21,958 nucleotides of DNA from JBHIAG01 sp046758465 (GTDB taxonomy: Bacteria; Acidobacteriota; Terriglobia; Acidiferrales; 2-02-FULL-67-57), in contig JBHIAG010000028.1 in assembly GCA_046758465.1 (NCBI GenBank), positions 1 through 21,958 of the forward strand. Reading direction: 5' to 3'. A model generated the notes under the pieces. The model did no database searches, had not been told where the DNA came from, and saw nothing but the letters and a program-made list of their open reading frames with translations. Position numbers and translations under genes: made by a program. Positions 6,490 through 13,007 of the stretch are shown one piece after another (the first letter of the stretch is position 1; every line of letters begins with the position of its first letter).

Positions 6490-6978
6490 TCACGGTTCGG
6501 TGGACTTCACGGGCGCCGGCGCCACAATAGGCTCGGGGTTGAAGCGAGAACGATCTTCTGCCAGCACCCAACTGGTGGCTTCCTGCAACTGCCCCTGAGT
6601 CACCCGAACGACAATATAAGAATACCACGGCAGGGCGTGTTCGCGGTCGAACTCCGAGGGGCGCGCGGGGTGGTCGGGGTGGGAGTGGTAGAAGCCGAGG
6701 ATTTCGAGCTGGCGGTTGCGGGCGGTCTGCTCGGCGAGGCGATAGTCGTCCGCGGTGACCAGAAAGCGGGTGCGGGCAGCTTCGCCGTGGCGGCGGTTGT
6801 CGAGCGGCATAAGGTCGAGCACGCGCTTGCACCCGCCTGCCTGCCCGCCCGGCAGGCGGGCCGGACGGGCAGGGTCCGGCTCGGCACGGCCCAGCAGCGC
6901 CCCGCAGCATTCATTCGGGTAGGCGCGCGCGCCGTGTTCGCGGATGCGCTGCAACAGTTCTTCGCTCATCTCCAGCAT
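6490..6978 (-). CDS. mec: Mec+-like JAMM (M67) metallopeptidase
   Basis: 162 residues from the ATG at 6978, with AAGGA upstream; ATG 6969 is an alternative. The zinc and catalytic set of the JAMM fold is complete: Glu23 in YPNECCGALLG and His98, His100, Ser108 and Asp111 in HSHPDHPARPSEFD. In M. tuberculosis Mec+ releases cysteine from the CysO-cysteine adduct; a related enzyme, QbsD, trims a carrier C-terminus. Both activities would make sense here because the downstream carrier has residues after Gly-Gly. Its TGA stop (6490) is 10 bases before the cysO ATG and merges with that gene's ribosome-binding site, so translation is probably coupled. Residues about 38-49 (ARPARLPGGQAGG) are an in-frame palindromic-repeat insertion (6832-6860). 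Confidence 0.9.
   Translation of the reverse strand: MLEMSEELLQRIREHGARAYPNECCGALLGRAEPDPARPARLPGGQAGGCKRVLDLMPLDNRRHGEAARTRFLVTADDYRLAEQTARNRQLEILGFYHSHPDHPARPSEFDREHALPWYSYIVVRVTQGQLQEATSWVLAEDRSRFNPEPIVAPAPVKSTEP
6832..6860. repeat. Palindromic repeat inside the mec gene
   Basis: CCCGCCTGCC (6832-6841) and GGCAGGCGGG (6851-6860) are perfect 10-bp inverted arms around a 9-base loop. It encodes RPARLPGGQAGG in the mec frame, between the catalytic Glu and the His motif, a position likely to be a surface loop. Confidence 0.7.
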
Positions 6979-7021
6979 GTCCCTTTCCTTGTCGTGGTTC
7001 TGCCGCGGTGTACCCGCGTGT

Positions 7022-7060
7022 CTACTCCTCCTCCCAGAAGCGCTCGCTCAAATACTTGTC
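7022..7060 (-). pseudogene. Relic C-terminal tail of a cysteine synthase (outer copy)
   Basis: In the minus frame ending at TAG 7022-7024 it reads DKYLSERFWEEE-stop, matching the intact gene's end DNYLSERFWDEEV-stop. The substitutions are conservative (N to K, D to E) and several codons differ silently, so this is a diverged tail, not a fresh copy. Confidence 0.75.
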
Positions 7061-7075
7061 CCGGAGCTCCCCTAT

Positions 7076-7163
7076 GTCATTCTGAGGAGCCCGAAGGGGC
7101 GACGAAGAATCTGCTTTACGGCATCCACTGGAAAAGCAGATTCCTCGCTTCGCTCGGAATGAC
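7076..7163. repeat. MITE-like 88-bp hairpin, copy A
   Basis: It begins GTCATTCTGAGGAGC and ends CGCTCGGAATGAC, with inner arms GAATCTGCTTT and AAAAGCAGATTC around a 14-base centre. It is identical to copy B at 7245-7332, and the identity continues 47 bases into the flank. Confidence 0.85.
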
Positions 7164-7189
7164 AGCCAAGGGTAGTTGTCAGCAACCTT

Positions 7190-7231
7190 CTAAACCTCTT
7201 CGTCCCAGAAACGTTCGTTCAGGTAGTTGTC
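7190..7231 (-). pseudogene. Relic C-terminal tail of a cysteine synthase (middle copy)
   Basis: In the minus frame ending at TAG 7190-7192 it reads DNYLNERFWDEEV-stop. It is identical to the intact gene's tail over the last seven codons and differs by three clustered transitions just before them. Confidence 0.8.
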
Positions 7232-7244
7232 ACTTGCCTCCTCT

Positions 7245-7332
7245 GTCATTCTGAGGAGCCCGAAGGGGCGACGAAGAATCTGCTTTACGGCATCCACTGG
7301 AAAAGCAGATTCCTCGCTTCGCTCGGAATGAC
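7245..7332. repeat. MITE-like 88-bp hairpin, copy B
   Basis: Identical to copy A at an offset of 169 bases. It lies 26 bases downstream of the intact cysteine synthase stop. Confidence 0.85.
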
Positions 7333-7358
7333 AGCCAAGGGTAGTTGTCAGCAACCTT

Positions 7359-8357
7359 CTAAACCTCTTCGTCCCAGAAGCGCTCGCTCAGGTAGTTGTC
7401 GCCGCTATCGGGAAACAGCATCACGAGGACGGCGGGCCCCGTCCGTACGGATGAGGCGGACTTTCCCTGTCCCGCAGCGCGGGCGCGCGCCACTGCGAGC
7501 GCGCCCCAAAGCGCCGCGCCCGACGACACCCCCACCAGCAGACCTTCCTCGCGGGCGAGCGTGCGCACCATGCGGTAGGCGTCCTCGGTGGCGACCGGCA
7601 GGTCCTGGTCGGCGAGGGTGGGGTCGTAGATGCCAGGCACAATGGCGCTCGCCATGTGCTTCATCCCTTCCAGGCCGTGGAAAGGCCCGTCGGGCTGGAG
7701 CGAGATGCACTGGATGGCGGGGTTGAGTTCTTTCAGGCGGCGCGCCGTGCCCACGAAGGTGCCGCTGGTGCCCAGCGTTGCAACGAAGTGAGTCAATCGC
7801 CCGCCGGTCTGCTCCCAAATCTCGAGCGCGGTACCGTGGTAGTGGGCCTGCCAGTTGGCGGGGTTGTTGTATTGGTCGGGATAGAAGTAGCGGTCAGGCT
7901 CTTGGGCGAACAGCTCGCGTGCCTTGCGGATGGCGCCGTCGGAGCCCTGGGTGGGGTCGGTGAGGATGAGCTCAGCGCCGTAGGCCTTCAGGGTGCGCTT
8001 GCGTTCGATGCTGGCGTTGGCCGGCAGGCACAGCCGCACCCGGTAGCCCCGCGCGGCCGCGATCAGCGCGTAGGCAATGCCGGTATTGCCGGAAGTGGCG
8101 TCGAGGATAATCTTGCCCGGCTTGAGCTGCCCCGTGCACTCCCCTTCCAGAATCATATTGAGCGCCGGGCGGTCCTTGACCGAGCCGCCCGGGTTGAACC
8201 ACTCGGCTTTGGCGTAGAACTCGACTCCGGGGAATTCCCGGCCCACGCGCTCCAGCCGCAACAGCGGCGTGTGGCCGATCTTCGACACGACCGTGCCGAC
8301 GCTTCGGGACAGCAGCGCCGCACCGGCTGCGTCGAATTTTCTGACCGCTGTCGTCAC
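7359..8357 (-). CDS. cysM: PLP-dependent cysteine synthase, CysM-type
   Basis: 332 residues from a GTG at 8357 with GAGAG upstream; no in-frame ATG lies near. It is a fold-type II PLP enzyme: Lys61 in NPGGSVKDRPA is the Schiff-base lysine, SGNTG (89-93) the substrate loop, GTSGTF (196-201) the phosphate cradle and SSGA (278-281) the pyridine contact. Such enzymes beta-replace an activated serine with a sulfide donor. Because mec, cysO and moeZ-like genes follow on the same strand, the likely donor is carrier thiocarboxylate and the likely acceptor O-phosphoserine, as for M. tuberculosis CysM; O-acetylserine with free sulfide is the alternative. Its last 14 residues are repeated twice downstream in diverged form. 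Residues about 298-307 (GKSASSVRTG) look like an inserted loop. Confidence 0.92.
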   Translation of the reverse strand: MTTAVRKFDAAGAALLSRSVGTVVSKIGHTPLLRLERVGREFPGVEFYAKAEWFNPGGSVKDRPALNMILEGECTGQLKPGKIILDATSGNTGIAYALIAAARGYRVRLCLPANASIERKRTLKAYGAELILTDPTQGSDGAIRKARELFAQEPDRYFYPDQYNNPANWQAHYHGTALEIWEQTGGRLTHFVATLGTSGTFVGTARRLKELNPAIQCISLQPDGPFHGLEGMKHMASAIVPGIYDPTLADQDLPVATEDAYRMVRTLAREEGLLVGVSSGAALWGALAVARARAAGQGKSASSVRTGPAVLVMLFPDSGDNYLSERFWDEEV

Positions 8358-8508
8358 GCTTGCTCTCTTCGTTGTTTAATCGAGGGCGGCAGGGGAATCC
8401 TTCGACTCCGCTCCCCTCGACCTCGCTCGGGGCAAGCAGGACAAGCAAGCCCTCGTAGGAGCCGTATGGCCTGCCCTACCCAGCTTCTGGCCTCAGGCTA
8501 AAAGAGGA

Positions 8509-8537
8509 ATTATAGGGTAGAAATGCTTATACGTCAA
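8509..8537 (-). promoter_or_regulatory. Sigma-70-type promoter of the cysteine operon
   Basis: On the minus strand TTGACG (8537-8532), a 17-base spacer and a perfect TATAAT (8514-8509). The predicted start is near 8502, leaving a leader of about 145 bases before the cysM GTG. Part of that leader is dispersed-repeat sequence. Confidence 0.72.
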
Positions 8538-8613
8538 TCGCCCGGGCACCACAGGTGCGCGAAGCGGGACGTACGCGTCGTGAACGGGAAAACTACGGCG
8601 CGGGTTTTGCGCT

Positions 8614-8643
8614 TCAGAGACCGAGCAGGTGGCGGGCGATGAC
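8614..8643 (-). pseudogene. Relic C-terminal tail of an acyl-CoA dehydrogenase
   Basis: In the minus frame ending at TGA 8614-8616 it reads VIARHLLGL-stop. The intact gene 58 bases upstream ends VIARHLLGG-stop. Over the eight shared residues, six of 24 bases differ and every difference is at a third codon position. Confidence 0.75.
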
Positions 8644-8648
8644 CCCTC

Positions 8649-8665
8649 GCCCGCCCGAGGCGGGC
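8649..8665. repeat. GC-rich palindrome between the dehydrogenase gene and its relic tail
   Basis: GCCCGCC-cga-GGCGGGC, a 7-bp stem with a 3-base loop. CCCTCG and CTCGGGG around it extend the symmetry imperfectly. Confidence 0.55.
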
Positions 8666-8700
8666 AGGCTCGGGGCAAGCCAGCCGCTGGATGCGGGCAG

Positions 8701-9867
8701 CTAGCCGCCGAGGAGATGTCGAGCGATAACCAAACGTTGAATTTCGCTGGTGCCTTCGTAGAGTTCGGTGATGCGCTGGTCGCGGTACATGCGCTCGACC
8801 GGGTACTCGCGGCTGTAGCCATAGCCGCCGTGAATCTGGACCGCCTTGTGGCAGACGCGCTGGGCCATCTCGCTGGCGAAGAGCTTGGCGATGGAGGCTT
8901 CCAGGGTGTAGCGCCCTGACTGCGCACGCGCATCCAGGCCAGAGCAGTCTTGCAGCCAGGCAGCGTGGCGGGTGAGCAGGCGCGCGGCTTCGATTTCGGT
9001 GGCCATGTCGGCGAGCATAAAGCGAATGGCCTGGAAGGTAGCGATGGGCTGACCGAAAGCCGTGCGTTCCTGGGAGTACTTCAACGCTTCATCAAAAGCG
9101 CCCTGGGCGATGCCGGTAGCCTGGGCGGCGATGCCGACCCGGCCGTCGTCGAGCGTGCGCAGGGCAATCTTGAAGCCCTGGCCTTCCTTGCCCAGAAGAT
9201 TCTCCCGCGGCACCTGGCAATCCTGCAGCGCGACCTCGGCGGTGGCGGTGGCGTTGATGCCCATCTTTTTTTCTTCGCGCACCACCTTCCAGCCGGGAAA
9301 GCTCGCCTCCACAATGAAGGCGCTGATGCCTTTCGCGGCTTGCGCCGGGTCGGTCATGGCATAGACGATGGCGGTGTCGGCCAGCGTCCCGTTCGTCACC
9401 CAGGCCTTGGTGCCGTTCAGGATGTAGCAATCGCTCTGGCGCACCGCGGCGGTCTTCTGGTTGGCGGCGTCGGAGCCCGCCTGGGGCTCGGTCAGGCAGT
9501 AGCATCCGATCTTCTCGCCGCGGGCGTGCGGCGTGACGTACTTCTTTTTCTGCCCCTCGGTGCCAAAGCGCAGGATGGGGTCGCAGAAGAGCGTGTTGCA
9601 GACCGAGAGGATGACGCCGGTGGAGGCGCAGACGCGGGAGATTTCTTCGATGACCAGGCTGTAGCTGATGTGGTCGAGGCCGGCGCCGCCGTAGCGCTCG
9701 GGCACATAGACGCCGGTGAAGCCAAGTTCCGCAGCCTTGCGGATGGTGTCGCGAGGGAAGCGGCCAGTTTCGTCAATTTCCCGGGCGAGCGGCTTGACTT
9801 CCTTTTCGGCAAACTCCCGCGCCGTCTTCTGAATCAGCTTCTGCTCATCGCTGAGTTCGAGCTGCAC
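8701..9867 (-). CDS. Short-chain (butyryl-CoA-type) acyl-CoA dehydrogenase
   Basis: 388 residues from a GTG at 9867; an in-frame TTG at 9885 would add six. Neither has a good ribosome-binding site. I prefer GTG because the protein then opens QLELSDEQ, like relatives. This FAD enzyme forms the alpha-beta double bond of acyl-CoA in beta-oxidation. Visible features are RYGGAGLDHISYSLVIEEI, CLTEPQAGSDAA, WVTNGTLAD, RTAFGQPIATFQAIRFMLADM and QIHGGYGYSREYPVERMYRDQRI. The catalytic base is Glu371 in YEGTSEIQRLVIARHLLG, placed as in short/medium-chain members. Electrons would pass to electron-transfer flavoprotein, not encoded here. A possible promoter, TTGCTT-N17-TAGAAT, lies immediately upstream. 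Confidence 0.92.
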   Translation of the reverse strand: MQLELSDEQKLIQKTAREFAEKEVKPLAREIDETGRFPRDTIRKAAELGFTGVYVPERYGGAGLDHISYSLVIEEISRVCASTGVILSVCNTLFCDPILRFGTEGQKKKYVTPHARGEKIGCYCLTEPQAGSDAANQKTAAVRQSDCYILNGTKAWVTNGTLADTAIVYAMTDPAQAAKGISAFIVEASFPGWKVVREEKKMGINATATAEVALQDCQVPRENLLGKEGQGFKIALRTLDDGRVGIAAQATGIAQGAFDEALKYSQERTAFGQPIATFQAIRFMLADMATEIEAARLLTRHAAWLQDCSGLDARAQSGRYTLEASIAKLFASEMAQRVCHKAVQIHGGYGYSREYPVERMYRDQRITELYEGTSEIQRLVIARHLLGG

Positions 9868-9892
9868 GATTCGTTTGCCGGACAAAAAAGCG

Positions 9893-9921
9893 ATTCTAAT
9901 CAGCGCCAGCAGCTAAAGCAA
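9893..9921 (-). promoter_or_regulatory. Candidate promoter of the acyl-CoA dehydrogenase gene
   Basis: On the minus strand TTGCTT, a 17-base spacer and TAGAAT (9898-9893). The predicted start near 9886 would make a TTG 9885 start leaderless, which favours the GTG at 9867. Confidence 0.4.
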
Positions 9922-9982
9922 GCGCACCCTAGCGGCACAGACCATGCAGAGAAAGAAAAGGCCAAGCCTCGAACTGTTGCCT

Positions 9983-10008
9983 GGGTAGGGCAAGGCCTTG
10001 CCCTACCC
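9983..10008. repeat. Perfect 26-bp palindrome
   Basis: GGGTAGGGCAAGG followed directly by its exact reverse complement. It has the same outer arms as the composite repeats at 4604 and 13925 but lacks their CCCGAAGCTTCGGG core, so it looks like a minimal family member. It lies just downstream of the HIT gene. Confidence 0.75.
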
Positions 10009-10034
10009 AAGCAAAGACATAATGGCGTGCCCCG

Positions 10035-10517
10035 CTATTTTTCGAAGTGGGGTTTGAGTTTGGCGTAAGTAGTTTGGAGTTCTTCGGGTTCGAGGCGGGT
10101 TTCGGCCACCGTGGTCATGAAGGAGGTATCGCCCGACCAGCGCGGCAGCAGGTGCATATGGAGGTGGCCGCGGACCCCGGCGCCGGCGCAGCGGCCGAGA
10201 TTCATTCCCAGGTTGTAACCCTCGGGCTGGTAGAGGGCGGCCAAGGCCTGCGCGACGCGCTGGCACAGCGCCATCATCTCCGCCAGGACTTCGGGGCGAG
10301 CCCGCTCCAGTTCGGCGATGTGATCGTAGGGGGCGATCATGACGTGGCCGGTGGTGTAGGGAAAGCGGTTGAGGATGACGAAGTTGTGCTGGCCGCGAAA
10401 CAGGATGAGGGTGTCGCGGTCGTCGTGGCGCTCCAGCGCGGCGCAGAAGATGCAGGTGTCGTCCTTGCCGGCCTGGCGCACGTAGCGGTAGCGCCAAGGA
10501 GACCAGAGCCGATCCAT
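10035..10517 (-). CDS. HIT-family nucleotide hydrolase or phosphorylase
   Basis: 160 residues from the ATG at 10517, two bases after the HU stop codon; an in-frame TTG at 10523 is a weaker start. The histidine triad is GHLHMHLLPRW with His118, His120 and His122; the middle His is the usual nucleophile toward the alpha-phosphate of a nucleotide. CIFC (22-25), FVILNRFPYTTGHVMIAPYDH and the opening MDRLWSPWRYRYV match the Ap4A-phosphorylase-like/Fhit-like HIT branch. Likely substrates are dinucleoside polyphosphates or adenosine phosphoramidates, but the true one cannot be read. Its placement after the HU gene suggests co-transcription. Confidence 0.9.
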   Translation of the reverse strand: MDRLWSPWRYRYVRQAGKDDTCIFCAALERHDDRDTLILFRGQHNFVILNRFPYTTGHVMIAPYDHIAELERARPEVLAEMMALCQRVAQALAALYQPEGYNLGMNLGRCAGAGVRGHLHMHLLPRWSGDTSFMTTVAETRLEPEELQTTYAKLKPHFEK

Positions 10518-10519
10518 TG

Positions 10520-10822
10520 TCAATCGGCAGTCGGCCCGGTCACCGGCGCCGTGTTGACCAACTGCTTGAGGTCTTTGCTGGGCTTGAAGTAGGGGACACG
10601 CTTGGCCACCACATTCACACGGGCCCCCGTCTTGGGGTTGCGGCCGACGCGGGCGCGCCGGTGGCGGGCGCGAAAGCTCCCGAAGCCGCGGATTTCCACC
10701 TTGTCACCGTTCCGCAGCGCCCGGATGATGCTTTCGAAGATGGTTTCGACCACAAACTCGGCGTCCTTGCGCGTGCCTTCTAAGACGCGGGTGACTTCCT
10801 CCACCAAGTCCGCCTTGGTCAT
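10520..10822 (-). CDS. HU/IHF-family DNA-binding protein
   Basis: 100 residues from the ATG at 10822, which has AAAGGAG seven bases upstream; a longer reading from 10867 lacks support. The opening MTKADLVEEVTRVLEG and VETIFESIIRALRNGDKVEIRGFGSFRARHRRARVGRNPKTG carry the dimer core and the start of the DNA-bending arm. VNVVAKRVPYFKPSKDLKQLVN completes the fold. HU and IHF subunits bend and compact DNA; which of the two cannot be told. The TGA stop and the HIT ATG are two bases apart. The leader is long and contains a large hairpin (10927-10973). Confidence 0.92.
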   Translation of the reverse strand: MTKADLVEEVTRVLEGTRKDAEFVVETIFESIIRALRNGDKVEIRGFGSFRARHRRARVGRNPKTGARVNVVAKRVPYFKPSKDLKQLVNTAPVTGPTAD

Positions 10823-10926
10823 CGCTGGCTCCTTTCCCACAAATGCGTTGAGACCTTGACTCCCCAATCAACCCCCGAACCGTCGCGAGAAGTTGGCAGT
10901 GGCGGGCCCGGTGTCCTCGTGCACGC

Positions 10927-10973
10927 TCAGTCCCCCCGCAGTCCCGAAGCTTCGGGACGGGGCTGAGGACTGA
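10927..10973. repeat. Large stem with CCCGAAGCTTCGGG-type core between S1 and HU genes
   Basis: TCAGTCC (10927-10933) pairs with GGACTGA (10967-10973), and inside lies the palindrome GTCCCGAAGCTTCGGGAC (10941-10958). There is no T-run on either side. It could act as a terminator for the S1 gene or as a structured leader of the HU gene; the core is shared with the repeats at 4617 and 13938. Confidence 0.55.
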
Positions 10974-10997
10974 TCCGTGTCGATGACAGCGCGATGG

Positions 10998-11025
10998 ATT
11001 ATATCATTCAAGGTGGCTGCCGCAA
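10998..11025 (-). promoter_or_regulatory. Candidate promoter of the HU-HIT pair
   Basis: On the minus strand TTGCGG (11025-11020), a 16-base spacer and a perfect TATAAT (11003-10998). Transcription from here would give a leader of about 165 bases that includes the 10927-10973 stem. Confidence 0.4.
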
Positions 11026-11053
11026 GGCCCTCGAAAGAGCCTAGGCTCGGCTG

Positions 11054-12823
11054 TCAAGGCTCCGACCGCTCCTTGGTTCCGAATTTTCGGGACACAATCT
11101 CGCCGATGGTGGTGGTCGCGCTGGGTTTGGAGGCCCGGTACTGCTCCAGGGCGCGCCGCTCGCGTTCCGACGCCATCGCCTTCAGACTCAACCCGATGCG
11201 CCGCTCGCCCGATTTGAGCTTGATAATCTTGAACTCGTACTCCTGGCCGGCCTCGATAGCCCCACCGGCCTCCTCCCCCTCGGCCAGTTCTGAGATATGG
11301 CACAAACCTTCGACGCCGTCCTCCAGTTCCACAAACACACCGAAATTGGTTCGCCGCGACACCCGGCCGCGCACCACATCGCCCATGCGCACACGGCTAC
11401 AATACTGCTGCCAGACATCGGGCTGCATCTGCTTCAGCCCCAGGCTCAGCCGCCGGTTGACGACGTCAACCTTCAACACCTTGACTTCGATCTCCTGGCC
11501 GCGCTGCAAAACCTCGGCCGGCCGTTTTACCCTCTTGCTCCACGTCATATCCGACAGATGCAGCAAGCCCTCGACACCGGGCTCGAGTTCCACGAAGGCT
11601 CCAAAGTCGGTCACATTGTGCACCCGCCCGCGCACGATGCTGCCCACCGGGTGGCGCGCGGCCACTTCCTGAAACGGGTCGGGTTCGGTCTGGCGGAGGC
11701 CGAGAGAGATCCGCTGTTCGGCGGGCTGGACATCGAGCACGACCACTTCGACCCCATCGCCCAGATTCACCACCTGATTGGGATGGCGCACACGTTGCGT
11801 CCACGACATTTCCGAGATGTGGATCAAGCCTTCGACGCCCGGTTCGAGCTCGACGAAGGCGCCATAGTCCACCAGGCTGATCACACGCCCGCGCACGCGT
11901 GTACCCAGGGGATACTTCTGCGGTACCTGTGTCCAGGGGTCGGGCTGGAGCTGCTTCAGCCCGAGCGAGATGCGCTGCTTGGCCCGGTCAAACTTCAGCA
12001 CCTTCAGCGTCAACTCATCCCCCTCGCGGACCACCTCGGCGGGGTGGGTCAGGCGCCGCCAGGCCAGGTCGCTGATATGGAGCAGACCGTCCAGCCCACC
12101 GAGGTCGACAAACACCCCATAGTCGGTGAGGTTCTTCACCGTCCCTGTGACGATGCCACCTTCTTTCAACTCGCCTTCCAGCAGTTTCTTGCGGCGCTCC
12201 CGCTCTTCCTCCAGCAACAGGCGGCGGCTGATGACAATGTTGCTGCGGCGGCGGCTGAGGCGGAGGATGCGGGCGAAAATCTCGCGGCCGCGCAGGCCTT
12301 CCCAGTGGCGCACGGGGCGGAGGTCCACCTGCGAAGCCGGCAGAAAGGCTGGCACGGGACGGTGCAGGGGGCCAATGCCCGCCAGGTGCAGCTCCACGAG
12401 CAGGCCGCCCTTGGTGCGTTCTACCATGCGGGCACGCACTTTGCGTTGCTCGCGGTGCAGCCGCTCCAATTCATCCCAGACCCGCTGCTGCTCGGCGCGC
12501 TCGGCCGAGACTGGCAGATAGCCCTCGCGGATTTCATTGCTCTCGACCAGCACTTCGACGCGGTCACCGGGCGCGACCAGGGCGTTGCCCGCGCCATCGG
12601 TCAACTCCGCCAGCGGCACCAGGCCTTCACTCTTCAAGCCGAGGTCAACGACCACCCCGTCAGACGACACATTGACCACCGTCCCTGCGCGGATCTCTCC
12701 GGCGCTGGGCAGAACGTCCCCGCTGTACTGCTCGATGAGCTGTTCGAGGTCGGCGGCTTCTGGGTCGTCGAGCGCAGGCGCGGCGGGTCGCAACGGCGAT
12801 TCTGGTGGCATCTTCGGCGACAC
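11054..12823 (-). CDS. rpsA: Ribosomal protein S1
   Basis: 589 residues from a GTG at 12823, with AGAAG upstream; ATG 12811 is the alternative. It contains six S1/OB-fold RNA-binding repeats. The last four are canonical, for example VTGTVKNLTDYGVFVDLGGLDGLLHISDL, VRGRVISLVDYGAFVELEPGVEGLIHISEMSW and VRGRVHNVTDFGAFVELEPGVEGLLHLSDMTW. The first two are degenerate, as in other S1 proteins, where they bind the ribosome. The protein recruits mRNA to the 30S subunit. Domain 2 has an unusual insertion, HLAGIGPLHRPV, between GGLLVEL and PAFLPASQVDLRPVRHW, where relatives have a short turn. The C-terminus is a basic tail ending GTKERSEP. Confidence 0.93.
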   Translation of the reverse strand: MSPKMPPESPLRPAAPALDDPEAADLEQLIEQYSGDVLPSAGEIRAGTVVNVSSDGVVVDLGLKSEGLVPLAELTDGAGNALVAPGDRVEVLVESNEIREGYLPVSAERAEQQRVWDELERLHREQRKVRARMVERTKGGLLVELHLAGIGPLHRPVPAFLPASQVDLRPVRHWEGLRGREIFARILRLSRRRSNIVISRRLLLEEERERRKKLLEGELKEGGIVTGTVKNLTDYGVFVDLGGLDGLLHISDLAWRRLTHPAEVVREGDELTLKVLKFDRAKQRISLGLKQLQPDPWTQVPQKYPLGTRVRGRVISLVDYGAFVELEPGVEGLIHISEMSWTQRVRHPNQVVNLGDGVEVVVLDVQPAEQRISLGLRQTEPDPFQEVAARHPVGSIVRGRVHNVTDFGAFVELEPGVEGLLHLSDMTWSKRVKRPAEVLQRGQEIEVKVLKVDVVNRRLSLGLKQMQPDVWQQYCSRVRMGDVVRGRVSRRTNFGVFVELEDGVEGLCHISELAEGEEAGGAIEAGQEYEFKIIKLKSGERRIGLSLKAMASERERRALEQYRASKPSATTTIGEIVSRKFGTKERSEP

Positions 12824-13007
12824 GATTCTCTTCTCTAGGGGAGCTTCACAAGAGTTACGACTGCCGGAGAAAATTTCTCGCGGGGTGGAATGCGGTTTTG
12901 TCGTGAGGAGGTATCACACCTTCAGCCCCACCAGCAACGTCCCCTGCCCCCAGCTACCACGCCAGCCCGCACGGGCAGGCGCACTATAGCCAAAGGAGTA
13001 GGCCATG
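12824..13007. other. Spacer with GC palindrome and possible gene-tail relic
   Basis: The plus strand at 12961-12980 reads GCCAGCCCG-ca-CGGGCAGGC, a near-palindrome of the same type as the CCTGCC/GGCAGG repeats. The minus strand is open into a tail ending GSWGQGTLLVGLKV-stop (TGA near 12917), which resembles the end of a lost gene. Evidence for the relic is weak. Confidence 0.3.

Larger units (their letters stand above)
6979..7358. other. Gene-free 380-base gap inside the cysteine operon, built of repeats and gene-tail relics
   Basis: No intact gene is present. It is composed of two copies of an 88-bp hairpin, a spacer found twice, and two extra copies of the cysteine-synthase C-terminal tail. 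The mec leader occupies the left end. Whether the operon is transcribed through the two strong hairpins cannot be judged from sequence alone. Confidence 0.8.
8358..8700. other. Gene-free 343-base region: cysM promoter, repeats and an acyl-CoA dehydrogenase tail relic
   Basis: It contains the leader and promoter of the cysteine operon, a dispersed repeat near 8399-8475 (CTTCGACTCCGCTCC, then GGGGCAAGCAGGAC), the relic tail at 8614-8643 and a palindrome at 8649-8665. No intact gene is supported. Confidence 0.7.

Noticed and set aside
7076..7332. Interpreting the two hairpins as an insertion sequence or CRISPR array
   Set aside because: There is no transposase, and only two repeats whose spacing consists of gene-tail sequence; a MITE-like repeat is the better description.
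11297..12838. 513-residue plus-strand open frame opposite S1
   Set aside because: Antisense shadow of the S1 repeats; its periodicity follows the S1 domains.
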